A stretch of 64,000 nt of DNA from Staphylotrichum longicolle (taxonomy: Eukaryota > Ascomycota > Sordariomycetes > Sordariales > Chaetomiaceae), in NCBI GenBank assembly GCA_019096155.1, contig JAHCVI010000005.1, forward strand, positions 2,862,468 through 2,926,467, read 5' to 3'. The notes beneath the pieces are model-generated. The model did not search any database, was not told the DNA's origin, and worked only from the letters and a program-made list of their open reading frames with translations. The position numbers and the translations under genes were made by a program. Each line of letters opens with the position of its first letter. Position 1 is the first letter of the stretch. Of this stretch, positions 12,080 through 23,453 are shown piece after piece.

Positions 12080-13964
12080 TCAACCCCGATAACCAGAAAG
12101 AAACGGCTGAGTGCTGTGAGTGCTGTAGCCCGAGTAGCCCGAGTAGCCGGAATACCCCGAATGGCCTGACATGCCCGAGTAAGCACTGTTCAAGCTGTTG
12201 TGGCTCGGGCGGCCTTGTGCCTGGTGCAGTTGCTGACTCCACTGGGGGAAACCGTTATTCTGCACATATGGTGGTGGTGTTGGAGTGTACGGCGGAGGTG
12301 TCGGAAAACCGGGGAACGGTGTCTGGGGTGTGGCGGGTGATGGCTGAAGGTTATGCAGTTCCGTCGGAACCCCGCTGACTCGGACCCTGGAGTGTCGGTG
12401 GTCGTTCTGGCCGCCGTACAGCATTCTTTGGTCTGGCTGCTTGAGCCGGTGGGTGCTCGTTCCGGTATAGCCAGGATACTTCTCGCCCCAAAACATGCAC
12501 CCAGAGTCGGCCCACTCGTCGACGACATCGGCGATCGTTTGGATGTGGCCCCATGAGGCGGGCAAGAAACCTTTGGGCCGCCACACCGAGAGGAGCAGCC
12601 CAAAGACGGCAGCCGCGAGGGTAAAGGCTCCGAAGTAGAAGATCTGCGGCGGATGCATGTTTACACCGAGTTGGAACTGCAGGTTGATGGCGAGACCAAA
12701 CATCCAGTGGACCCCCGCCTTGAGGGCAAACAAGAAGAGCGTCTGCCACGATGTGAAGACGGCGAGGATCGAGTTGTAATGGCCGTTGGTGCCTCTTGGG
12801 CCGATAAGTGTGCGGTACACCTTCTCGTCCCGAGACAAGTTGACGATTAGCTCAGCACAGTGCAGAGACAAGGTGACGACAGACTGGAGGCCCATGATGA
12901 GGAAGACGGCGCCGACAGTCCCTGCTGCGCCGTTGGAGGCCGTCCAGCCCACATTGAGTACCGAGGTGCCGTCAGTACATTGGCCGGTGCGGCAATCTGA
13001 ATCGGTACTGCCGGTGAAGATGGGGAGTAGCGACCAGGACCTTCCAAACACGCCGTTTCGGTTGGGTTTTAAAAGATAACCATACACGCCACCGCCCCAG
13101 ATCCCGCTCAGGATCGGAAGAATCCAGAGGAGAATCAAGATCCGTCTCACATGGACATGCCCTGTAATCATTGGCCTTTGTTTCGGCGTCGGTTTGTAAG
13201 GTCTGGCGTCTTGCTTGGCCAGATGGACACTCATCATACACCTCCCGATGCGCGGTTCGACGCGGTGCCCATCGTGCTCGTCAACGGTGCAGGCTCGAGC
13301 AACGTCGAGAGGGTTGGAGCTCCAGGTTGGTATGTTCGTCTCGACCAGGGCCCAGTTTGTGATGATGGCTTGCAGCACGAAGCCAGCGCCGAGCGTGATG
13401 AGTGCGACGGCATTGATGTGCACACCGTCGGCGTCGTCGTCCTCAACGGGCTTGCCCAGCAGCCGAGCCAGTTCGGGGTTCAGGCTCAAGAAGATGAGCG
13501 AGGTGGATCCGTACGAGAGGACGATGCCGGCAAGATAAATGGCATTCGGGATCAGGCCGTTGGGGCGACTGTGTTTTGGCGCGGTGAGGAGACGCAGGTT
13601 CGAGTTGAAGTCGAGTTTTCCTTCCCGTTGCAACGACCAGCGGAGGGAGCATGTATGGACATAGCCCATACTGTCGTTGAGCAGGGTGACTGTGCCAGGG
13701 ATTAATCTGCAGCTCTCACGAAGGAGTAAACAGAGTAAACAGGGTGATGAGGAGTGACATACCAACGATATTGAGTCCCAGCGGCAACACCTCCCTCCAT
13801 GTATGCGACATGACGATATGGGCAGGTTTTCCATCCCGGGTCTCGAGGTATACGCAGATCCCACCTGCGAGGAGGGTGCCAATTCCTATTATCCAGCTCA
13901 CCACGAGCCCACACACACACCACGTCCTCGTGAAAACGCTGTCATCGTGCTTCTGGGGCGCCAT
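12080..13964 (-). CDS. Unknown multi-pass membrane protein with Ser-Gly-Tyr repeat tail
   Basis: Function not recognised. Exons 13763-13964 and 12080-13689; 603 residues. The donor is GTATGT; the AG of GGCACAG is preferred because splicing there gives NIVVTLLNDSMGY, while the upstream CTGCAG would put a stop in frame. About seven to eight hydrophobic segments are visible: one near residues 17-38 of exon 1, then PNAIYLAGIVLSYG, INAVALITLGAGFVLQ, RILILLWILPILSG, VGAVFLIMGLQSVV, FTSWQTLFLFALKAGVHW and IFYFGAFTLAAAVFGLLL. The last about 150 residues are Pro/Tyr-rich and presumably cytosolic, with back-to-back Y-S-G units (four or more) before the end. The layout suggests an ascomycete-specific integral membrane protein, perhaps plasma membrane; that location is inference. 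Confidence 0.8.
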
Positions 13965-15154
13965 GGTAGGCCTATCCGGCCCATCTCAAGCGGTTTAGAG
14001 AGGAGAAAAAAAAAACAAGATTGGGCCACACGCCGCGAAAAGGAGGGGACGCGCGAACGGAGAGCCTCGCCGTCATTTTGAATGTGCCTGCCGAAGGGGA
14101 CGGGGGGATGCAGGGGTCCCGTTCAGCCTCTCGAGGCTCTGTCTCGCTAGCGGGAGCTGGAGAAGGCCTAGACAACCCCATCCTGATGCCACATCAAACC
14201 TGGAACTAGTGGCCGCCATGCAGGGTCTATCGGGCTCGCGCGATCCAGTCACAGTGCCTTGCCCCTGGCTGGACCAAACAGGTGGTTCATGGCTGGAGAA
14301 TGGCGTTTGGCGTCGAGGAAATTCAGCCATCACTTGATGGGATTCCTTCAGCTGGCTCGAATACTGAAAGGAGATGCAAAGGTGGCCTGAGAAGAAAGGA
14401 TTCTGCCGTTTCAGAAGTGATCGCCAGCTATGCGAAGTACATGCTGCTAAGCGCGCGGCTCTCCTGAGCGGATGGGATGGAAACATTGTTGACACAGGAA
14501 TCCATTCAGCAAGACCTGACGGGCTTGAGCGGATGTCGCCTTGGCCAAACGCAGCCACGTTGGGCGCTTCTCTGGTCCCACTCTTCATGTACCCGCTCCC
14601 GACTCGATGGAGAGGTAATGTGTCAGCGAATCCGTCGAGATGAGGGACTTCAAGAATACCTCAGGTAGGTAAGTATTTCAGAAGGGTTGTGCTTATGCTC
14701 AAAGAGAAAAACGAAGAGCGACCTGGGCAGCTCAAGCTTTGGGAGGCAGCTTCAAGTTGGCATGGTTGGCTGGAGCTCTTGTTCGATTGCATGGTCTGTG
14801 CTCTTTTTTCCTGGAGCAGACGCTGGAGGCAAATCCCGGTTGACTCGATCGGCGAGATCAAGGAACACAGTATGAATTCTCTCAACTTCCCTGATGACAC
14901 AGGCTCAAGCCGTTCATATCAACTCGAGTAAAGCAGCCATCTCACGATCACTTGACCTCCCGACTATCTCACAAGCGGGAACAAACACAAACACACGCCC
15001 CACAAGATTGGAAGCCAACTGAAAGCAGCCTGCCTTGGGCAGCCCCTCCACAATTCACAACCCCTCCAACCCCACCAAAAACAACCTGGAAGGTGGGAGC
15101 TCTGGCCGTGGAAAGAGCCAACACCTAAAGCAGCCAAACCCGGACGAGAGCCAC
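13965..15154. promoter_or_regulatory. Shared divergent promoter region (membrane protein / TCF25)
   Basis: 1.19 kb between two divergent start codons (13964 minus, 15155 plus). No coding region supported. It must hold the promoters of both genes; no specific motif is claimed. Confidence 0.5.
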
Positions 15155-17511
15155 ATGGCTAGCAGACAGCTGCGCAAGCTGCGAAAGCAGCAAGAGCTGC
15201 TCAATCTTCAAACTGAGACTGCAGACAAGAGCGAGGAATCCGAGGACGAGCCCATTGTGGTCAAGCCCCGCGCCAACATGTTCTCAGGCTTTGCCGCGCT
15301 CGGAGATGCCGGCGATGAAGCCGATGATGACGATGAGGAGGACCAAAAAAGTGAGGCCGAAGACGCACAGCCAGCAGCACCGCGGGATGACCAGCCAGAC
15401 GTGCAGCCTGAGCCCGCCAAGAAATCCAAAAAGAAGTCGAAGAAGAAGAAAAAGAAGGGCATGCAGCCGGAGCAGCCGGCGCCAGCTCAAGACGACCACG
15501 AGTCCATCGATGAGATTGACCGGGTGCTCGAAGAACTCAAACTGGAGCGCCAGCAGCCTGGCGGTGGTGACATGATCCCGCCCAAGGCAGGTGAATCGGC
15601 TGCGGGGCTCGATGAGCTCCTGCGCATCAACTTCCAGCACCTCAAGGCCATGAACGAGATGCGTCGGGTCTTTGGGAGGGCAATGGATGTGGCCGAGGTT
15701 GAGGAACGGGCACAAGGTACCAGGACGCAACCGTTACTCGACAACATGGACCTCGAGACTTTCCTGAGTGCCCGGGCTGCCCGTCCCGGCCAAGGGCCCC
15801 AAGGCAACAAGAGCATGTTCGACACCATCCTGCGCACGAATCCCTTCATCGATGGCAAGAAGACATGGCCCCGGGGCACTGCTCAGGGGCTCAAGATGAT
15901 TCGTCTCACCGAATCGCCAGGGGGAGAAGTCGAGTTCTCTTTTGCCCACGACAACGCCTACGATGCCCTGGAGGGCAGTTTCTTTGGCCTGGTCCAGATG
16001 TACGATCCCATGCAGATCGTCTACTTCTTGCACAAGCACCCATACCACATCTCCTCGCTCATCCAAGTCGGCAAGGTCGCCTTGCAGGACCAGAACTCGG
16101 CACTAGCTGCCGACCTCATCGAGCGTGCCCTCTTCACATTTGGCAGGGCCACTCTTAGCGAGTTCCGCAAGAAGCTCGAGAAGGGCCAGGCAAGAATGAG
16201 CTTTGCGCGCCCCGAGAACCGCCAGTTTTACCTCGCCGGCTACAACCTGATCCAGAAGCTGGTTCTCAAGGGAACCTACCGCACCGCACTGGAGTGGGCC
16301 AAGCTCTTTCTGAGCATCAACCACAGCGACCCCTACGACATGCTCAACTGGATCCACGTCCTCGCCATCCGTGCCCGTGAGGCGCAGTGGTTCGTCGATT
16401 TATGCAACTCGGACCTCTTCCACAATGCCGAACTTTCCACCCGCATCTACCCCTACCAAACCTTGCCCCTCGCCCACTTCCAACTCAACAACCACGATGC
16501 CGCCCAGTCCGCCCTCGTCAAAGGCATGGAGACCCTCCCGTGGCTCTTCTGCGCCCTCTTCAGCGCCCTCAACATCGACACCCCAAAGTCCCTCTGGGCC
16601 GTCCAACCCCGCGACGACGACGAGGCCCTCCGCACCCAGCTCTACCTGCATATGGCCAAGGACCTGTGGAACACGCCCCAGCACATCACCCTCCTCAAGT
16701 CCGCCGCCGCCGCCGCAACCCGCGTCGACGACCCGTCCACCGCCCTCCCGCGGGGCCCGCCCGTCGCCCTCCCCACCGCCCGGTTCATCTATCTCGACAA
16801 CAACCCGGCTCTCATGTCGGCCGTGCCCCGCGGCATGCTGCACGCCGCGTCGCCCAACTTTGATTTTGACCCGCTGCCGCCGCCCAAGGGCGACAACGTC
16901 TTCTCGAGCCAGACGCAGCAGCTGCCGTGGACGACGGTCGAGGCGACGCGCGCGGCGGCCCGCGGCGGCGGCGCCGGCGGTGGGGCTGGGGCGGTGGTGC
17001 GCGGGGCGAGCAGATGGAGGCTGCGGTGGCGAGGCTGCAGGCGGAGATCCAGCGCGAGGTGGAGGAGCGGATCGTGCAGCGGAGGCGGGAGGTGAGGCAG
17101 ATACTTGGGGAGGAGAGGGCCAGGGACCAGGGGTGGGGGTGGAGCGATGAGGATGGTGAAGGGGAGGGTGAGGGTCAGGGTGCAGGGCAGGAAGGGGAGG
17201 GGGGAGCGCAGCCGCAGCAGCAGGAGGAGCAGGAGCAGGAGCAGAGGGAGAGGAGGTTCTTACCTGGCCCGCCTGCCCCGGGTATTATGAACTACTTGAG
17301 GTATCTCATGGAGGATCGGTTGGAGGTGGTGGATCAGCTGGAGGAGTTTGAGGCGCCTACGGGTATGCCCGGGGGTTGGGGACAGGGGGAAGGGTGGGAG
17401 GAGGAGGTGGATGATTGGGGCCAGGATGATTTCGAGGGGCAGGACGCCTTTGAGGGGGCCGATGATTTTGAGGGTGGTGAGCGCGAGGGGGAGGAGCCTG
17501 AGAGGCGGTAG
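15155..17511 (+). CDS. RQC1: TCF25/Rqc1 ribosome quality-control subunit (frame-shifted)
   Basis: TCF25/Rqc1 belongs to the ribosome quality-control complex that handles stalled 60S-nascent chains. The protein starts at the ATG 15155 (MASRQLRKLRKQQ). It has a basic N-terminus, an acidic stretch, a Lys-rich stretch (KKSKKKSKKKKKKG), then the TCF25 domain (for example NPFIDGKKTWPRG and YFLHKHPYHISSLIQVG). No intron is needed. The first frame degenerates into an Arg-rich run and stops at 17095. A coiled-coil and acidic C-terminus (MEAAVARLQAEIQREVEER through LEEFEAPTGMPGGWGQG) continues in the next frame to 17511. One missing G in one of the G4 runs at 16982-16985, 16988-16991 or 17003-17006 would join them into about 785 residues. 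Family assignment is firm; the indel site is approximate. Confidence 0.85.
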
Positions 17512-18639
17512 TCAGGGACTTTTGTGTGCTGCGATCGCTTGCTTGGCTGTTGAAGTACAAGACTCTGGGGAGGGAGCCAGGCCCGGAGTCCGGTCGGAGG
17601 AGACTGAAGACTGGCTCTAGAACGGGTAGGGTAAAATTGCACTCCCACACACACTTATGTACCATTGATAGGAACATTGCATGGACGGCAGGCTCTAGCC
17701 CGTAGTGAAAAGGCTACTTGCACTCCCAGTAACCATCACCAGTCTTGGCAGGCGTTGAGCAAAGCCCTTATTGTATACAAGATGCAGCAGCAGCTTGCCG
17801 TGCTTCCGAGTGCCCACGGAGTGTCTGTGTCCGGGCATGCTCGGCATTCGCGCCAACGCGACCTGGAGGGCCCGAAACTGGGCCAGCGCAATGGTGTAAC
17901 CGGAGTCAGATTGTGAGCACGTTTCATGTTCAGGGGCGCAAACACCAGGTTTGTCTGGAATCAACGGATCTAGGTTTGCTATGTCGCCAATGCCACGATG
18001 CAAGCTTGGGAGAGGCCTCACACGAGCACCTTCTTGGTTTTGTGATCTCCAGGGCTGCATGTAAGTACCTACTGAGGTTGCGTGGTGGGATGCGGGAAAG
18101 CTGAGATCTGAGATACCCAGGGACAGCGGGTAATGGGTATGGTAAGGTTCCCGAAGAAACGGAGGCTTGGAAATCCAGAGCCACGCCAGCAAAATAGCAT
18201 TATTAATAACCCGTCGATCTCTTTCCATGGCACAATTCCCGCAATGCCTCGATGGCACAATCCTCGCGGCTGCTTTTTGATTATTACCTGGTATGGCACA
18301 ATTGTCGCAATCTCGCAGCTTCCGTCATTGCCTTAAAAGGGCCCCTCCCCCGCCCCCTCCTGCATGGCGGGGCAGCTCCATCCTAAAACCAACACCACCC
18401 ACCCGGCAACAGCCATCTTCCCCCTGAGCAAGTTATCTTGCAGCTTATATACTGTCTCCCCGGCGACCACCATTTCCGAAGGACACTTTGCCCAACTTTT
18501 ACGAAATCCAAGGCACCCACCCGACGAACCCACAGATCCCGCCCAAACGATACCGCATCGTCATCGTGCGAAGCTCCAAGCTCCTCAACTGAAAAAGCAA
18601 ACCACAACCACAAACCTCCACCACAACTCTCTAGACACA
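17512..18639. other. Intergenic: TCF25 3' flank and ATX1 promoter
   Basis: 1.13 kb without a supported gene. The last about 250 bases before the ATG at 18640 are C- and A-rich (CCACAACCACAAACC-type leader), as expected for a fungal 5' UTR. Confidence 0.45.
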
Positions 18640-19147
18640 ATGGCCGACGCCGGTGCCTCCGCCCCCGCTCCCGACGCTGTCGGCGAGCACAACTACGTCT
18701 TCAACGTCAGCATGTCGTGCGGCGGCTGCTCGGGCGCCGTCGAGCGCGTGCTCAAGAAGCTGGAGGGTACGTGTCCCGCGACCCCCTCCTCCAACTTCCC
18801 ATTACCTCACTCACCCACCTCTTACTACCCACTGCCCTCCATTCCTCGGCTCGGACATACTTCCCCCAAAAACAATACCCAAGCGGCCACCAGTGGCCAG
18901 TCCATCCCCAGTCCGCATCACATCACATCGCATCACATCCCACCAGGCAAGCAGGCCGAGCTAACTCGCAAACCCTACAGGCGTCAAGTCGTACGAGGTC
19001 TCGCTCGACACGCAGACGGCCAAGGTGGTGGCCGACGACTCGCTGCCCTACGAGAAGGTGCTCAAGACGATTGCCAAGACGGGCAAGAAGGTCAACAGCG
19101 GCGAGGCGGACGGCATCGCGCAGAGCGTCGAGGTGCCGGCTGAGTAA
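18640..19147 (+). CDS. ATX1: Cytosolic copper metallochaperone, Atx1-like
   Basis: Small heavy-metal-associated domain protein that hands Cu(I) to Ccc2-type P-type ATPases in the secretory pathway. Exons 18640-18766 and 18981-19147 encode 97 residues. The metal-binding motif MSCGGC (M-x-C-x-x-C) lies near residues 20-25, followed by the beta-alpha-beta-beta-alpha-beta pattern of HMA domains (VERVLKKLEGVKSYEVSLD spans the splice). A Lys-rich C-terminal half (KTIAKTGKKV) matches Atx1 rather than a P-type ATPase domain. The 214-bp intron (GTACGTG to CCCTACAG) is long for this window. It is a single domain with no membrane segment, which separates it from CCC2. Confidence 0.93.
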
Positions 19148-20398
19148 AACAAAAACAACAAAACAGGGCAACGCCCCCGCTTTCTGCCGTTTCTCCGCTT
19201 CCGCTTCCGCTTCCGCTTGGGGGTGGTTGTTGAGTGAGGGATGAGACCTGAGCGTGGGGATCTGAGTGTTTTTTCCTCTTTGGGTTTGGGATGGGGCGGG
19301 TTAGCATTGGCCGGCGGTTTTGCGCGCTTGTGTTTGTATCTTTCTTTTTTGGCTTTGGCTAAACGGGTTGTTGATAGATAATGTGGGTTCGTGCCTGCTC
19401 AGCTGCTGTGCTTGATGGGTGAGGTGTGGGATAATGTGCCGTTAGGGGGTAAGTGCTCTGGTGTCTGCTGAGGTGGATGGGACGTCAGAGTCTCCCTGGA
19501 CGGTCGTGCCTTTCTACGGAGTATCGATTTGTCAACATGTCACGACGACCCGAGCCAAAGCCTGAGATGCATGCATGCGCATATCAAAATGTCCATCGAT
19601 TCCACAGATCTTGCGGTTTGCAGCTGCGCCTGGCCCAAGTGATCGGACAAGGTCTGATCCCTCCAACGTGTGCCCATGACGTGCAGCTGGGCATTCGGTC
19701 TGGGTCGGCGCCTTCTCCTCTTTTCTCTTTTGAGATGTGTCTGCGGATGCGGGCTTGATCTTGTCTCTCAGCTTCCCCTGGATTGGCTGGGCACGATTCG
19801 GAGGCCGACCGAGAGATGGAGATGCAGCTCGGCTCCGAAGACGGGTATTCCTCCCCCCAGTGAAGTTCTTCAGGCCCCCGGATCTTCCGGGCGGCCGTGC
19901 AACAGCCAGGCCCCCCTGTCCTTGCAATGGTTGCTCTTGCCTGTATGTACTGCATACAGTAACACATACTTTCTCGTTGAGCAGGAGCTGTCCAAGTACT
20001 TAAGCGGCGTGTTCGCTGCGCTCTGCTACCTTCCATCTCACTGTTGTGCTGCGCCTTTTCTCTTTTCAACTGGGTCCAAGTTCATGCGTGCGGCACATCG
20101 GGCGCTGCCCGCCATGGCCTCACCTCAGCGTTGCGTCAACTGTTTACTTCAAAGAGGCAGGCGTGCCGCACAGCATTTCAAGATGGGGGTGGCCAACAGA
20201 GGCGTGTTGTGGCACATTGCCCGAAATCGATGTTTCGGGTGAGCTCGACGTCTGTCCCAGACTCTGTGTTCCCATCGAGATATTTGGGGTTTAAGGAAAA
20301 AGAAAGGAAGAAAGGAAGAAAGGGAAGGAAAGCTCGATCGTCAAAACGCAGCTTCGCTTTGGAGCAACACTCCATTCTTACTTCCTGCATCTCAGTGC
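19148..20398. other. Intergenic: ATX1 3' flank and promoter of first Zn2Cys6 gene
   Basis: 1.25 kb with no supported gene. A GCTTCC/CTTCCG repeat (about 19196-19217) lies just after ATX1, and a GGAAAGAAGG-type purine tract (about 20292-20328) lies before the next start. Confidence 0.45.
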
Positions 20399-23009
20399 AT
20401 GGGAGTGGACCACGACCCGAGTCTGGCTGCCATGGATCCCGACCCGGAACCCGGAGCATCCAAGCCCTGGACGCCCTCGGCACTGTCAATCAAGGGCTCC
20501 GAAGGTTCAAGTCAACCAAGAAGCGTGAAGCGGCCGCGGCCAGTCAAATCCTGTGTCGAATGCCGGTGAGAGGAGGTGCCTGACTTTACCCCGAACCTGC
20601 TTGCTGCTAACACGCCCAAACAGGAAACGAAAGCTCAAGTGTGACCGACTGGTCCCGTGTCACCAGTGCCAGAAGTCGACAAGAGCATGCCACTACGCCG
20701 ACGTTGAAAACGGCCACGACTCGGAACCTTCAGATCTTGAGTCCCCCCGCGCGAGTTGCCAAGCGCCCTCACCTGCAAATGGGGGAAGGCCATCTTCGTC
20801 GCCCCTCGGGCCAGGCGGAGCAGCCTCGACAGCCTCTGCCCGCGGCCGCACCCGGGCTTGATGATATCTGCCCGCCTGGGCCGACTCGAGACCTTCGTAA
20901 CGGAGCAGGCACTGCCGGTTCGTCACCATGTCGCGGACCAAGCTGCTCATCAGACACCCCGCGCACATACCGTCAGCGGCGGAGCGCCACCACCGCGAGA
21001 CCCTGGGCGCCCAGATCTCCAAACTTTGGCCGGTCTCATAGCAATGGTGGGAGTTGAGCTGCGTGTTCTTTCCAAAACGTGAGAGACTAACCGGCTTGCC
21101 AGTTCGGTGGCGCCAGCGAAGTGATGGAGAGAAATCCCCGGGCAGACGCCTTGTTCGAACTGGTGGCAGCGTTGGCCAACGTCCACGCTGACCTCCAACA
21201 CGAGCACCAAAAGGCCCTCGAGCCCATCACAGTTTTCGTCGACTCCTTGCTGCCTTTGAAATTGCGCATGGTGGACATCCTTCCAGCTCGGTCGGTGTGC
21301 GATAAGCTGGTCGAACTTTACTTCGTTGTGTCGGACTATCAAATGCTACACGTCCCGTCCTTTAAACACGAGTATTCCGAGTACTGGGAAGGCCGCGGCT
21401 GCCGTGACAGCTTCCTCCCTCAGCTCCTTTGCGTCTTGTGCATCGCCGCTCCGTTTGGCTCCGAACCCCGAGGGCTCGGTCACGACCGCAATGCCACCAT
21501 CCACGTTCCCACAGCTTGTATTCTTGTCCGGGATTGGCTGGATGAGTTGAGGAAGAAGCACATGGTCGATCCGGCCGCGCTGCATACCGAGCTCATGCTC
21601 ATCGCAGCGCTGAGGTCCATTGGTGCTTCAAAGCATGGCCCATGGGCCCAGATGGGTTATGTGACCCGCACAGCCCTGACTCTGGGGCTCCAAGACGACC
21701 CGTCTGAGATTCCCACTCTGACAGAGTTCAATCGAGAATGTCGACGCCGGCTGTGGTACGCCATCATGGAGATGGACCTCCGCCTCGCTTTGGTTGCCAA
21801 CTTTCCCTCGGTTCTTCGGCATGGCACGTATACTTGCAGACCTCCCAGCAACTTGGACGATGCGGATCTCTTCCCAGATATGAAGGTTCTGGCGGAGCAG
21901 AAACCCCTCGACCAAATCACCGACAGCCAGGTCCGAGCGTATACGGCCATGACTCTCCCTGTCCGCCTGGAGGCGGCAACTCTGGCCAGTCGACTCGGCG
22001 GGGAATTGGATTACAACAGTATTTTAGCGGTCGGCGCCAAACTGGAGAGGATTCTCGACGACATCAAACATCTCTTTCCTCGCCATGGCTCGCTCAGCAC
22101 GGCAAACAAGCACAAGGAGTGGCGGCTCCGCGTCTTCCTCGGCATGCATGTCCGGCTCACTCTCATCGCCGTGTACCGCCCCTTTATCATCAACTTCGTC
22201 GAAGTGCCCCCGCAGATGTCGCTGAGCTTTCTCAAGGCGTGCATGACGGTGCTGACATACATTGATGAGATTGATCCGAATCATCCCGACCACGAAGATG
22301 TCGTGGTCCTGTACCAGTTCGGCATGCGGCACTGCATTATGGGGGCAGCGTTTAGCGTGTGCTGGTTCCTCAAGATGAGGGCGATGAATGGAGGAGGGAT
22401 CCCTTGGACCCCGACTTGGAATGAGGGGGACCATGTCCTCCAACGGATCCCGTGGTCGGACGCGGCAATGGTGCAGGCAGTGGAACGGTCGCTCGACAGG
22501 CTGGTCCGTCTCACCAGCCAGGGGCCGGACAGCTACATCCAGGGTCTCGTCGCGCTGACCATCGTGCTTCACTCCGTGCAGCCCGGCACGGTGGATGAGA
22601 AGGTCTACAGGATCGACATGAGGCTGAGGCAGATCTGGGCCGTCTGTTCGCACATGGCTCAGGGTTTGCAGGTAGGTTCTTGCTGTTGCATGGGACGGGA
22701 CCTTGCAGAGTGCGGCTAACGATGGTCTCAGACTGCCACGCCAACACAATCGATCCGCCCCTCATTGGCGAACGGAATATCGCAGAAACCGGATTTCATC
22801 TTTGGGGCCACGGCGCCTGCGAGCGTACTCACGGCGAACGGGGTAAGAATTAGCTTGATTGGGTTTGCTTTTTATGGACTCAGTTCTGACAATCATCAAC
22901 TTTGCAGAGCCGTCCGCCAGACACCGCCACCTTTACCTGGACTGATCTGCTTCTCTTCTGGGAGCGCCACGCCGCTGAGCGCGATGCGCTGTGTGGCAAC
23001 ACCTACTAG
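20399..23009 (+). CDS. Zn2Cys6 transcription factor with fungal-specific middle domain (frame-shifted linker)
   Basis: Nuclear DNA-binding regulator; target unknown. Exons: 20399-20565, 20624-21046, 21103-22671, 22732-22842 and 22908-23009; about 789 residues. The zinc cluster is split by intron 1 and reads CVECRKRKLKCDRLVPCHQC then six residues to the last Cys (CX2CX6CX5CX2CX6C). The fungal-specific TF domain occupies exon 3 (for example YVTRTALTLGLQDDP and RRRLWYAIMEMDLRLAL). The linker reads in three successive frames: one extra C in the C6 run 20743-20748, and one extra base around 20851-20875. Corrected, it passes through KRPHLQMGEGHLRRPS and SARLGRLETFV, the usual dimerisation-type stretch. 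The short last two exons fit by phase and end at TAG 23007-23009. Family is firm; the two indels are inferred. Confidence 0.84.
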
Positions 23010-23453
23010 CTGCTGCCCAACTTGTGTATTTCGTAGAGTACATCATCAATGGTATGGGTCTGGGCTGCAGCTACTTCAAAATTATAGGATACGGAGGGAG
23101 CGGGAATCCACGTTTATTGACGGGGGGCGTCGCGGGTATTGCTGTAATGAGTATAAGGCTGCACAACGGTGGGCGGAGAAACATGGGCATACGCGCACTT
23201 TGGAAATAGAAGTTCACTTGAATCACTTCTTTCTTGCTAGTCGACCATCTTCCACACTCGCCTTTGTCGGCCAAGCTGTGAGTTTATTTGAAGAAACAAA
23301 GACGGGCACCACTCCACTACAACTCCAGATTGACTTGTAGCGCAATCTATTGAACCGAAACTCCTCAAATCATCACCGTGATATCTCTCTTGCGTCGTTC
23401 ATCAATCAACCAACCAACCCAACAACAACAACAACACATCTCCCCTTACCCCA
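23010..23453. other. Intergenic between convergent genes
   Basis: 444 bp between the stop codons of the convergent Zn2Cys6 and aminotransferase genes; presumably two 3' UTRs. An AACAACAACA run is near 23419-23436. No hairpin terminator is expected or seen. Confidence 0.5.

Noticed and set aside
18781..18980. Small gene inside the long ATX1 intron
   Set aside because: C/A-rich sequence with clean donor and acceptor; the spliced protein is a perfect Atx1.
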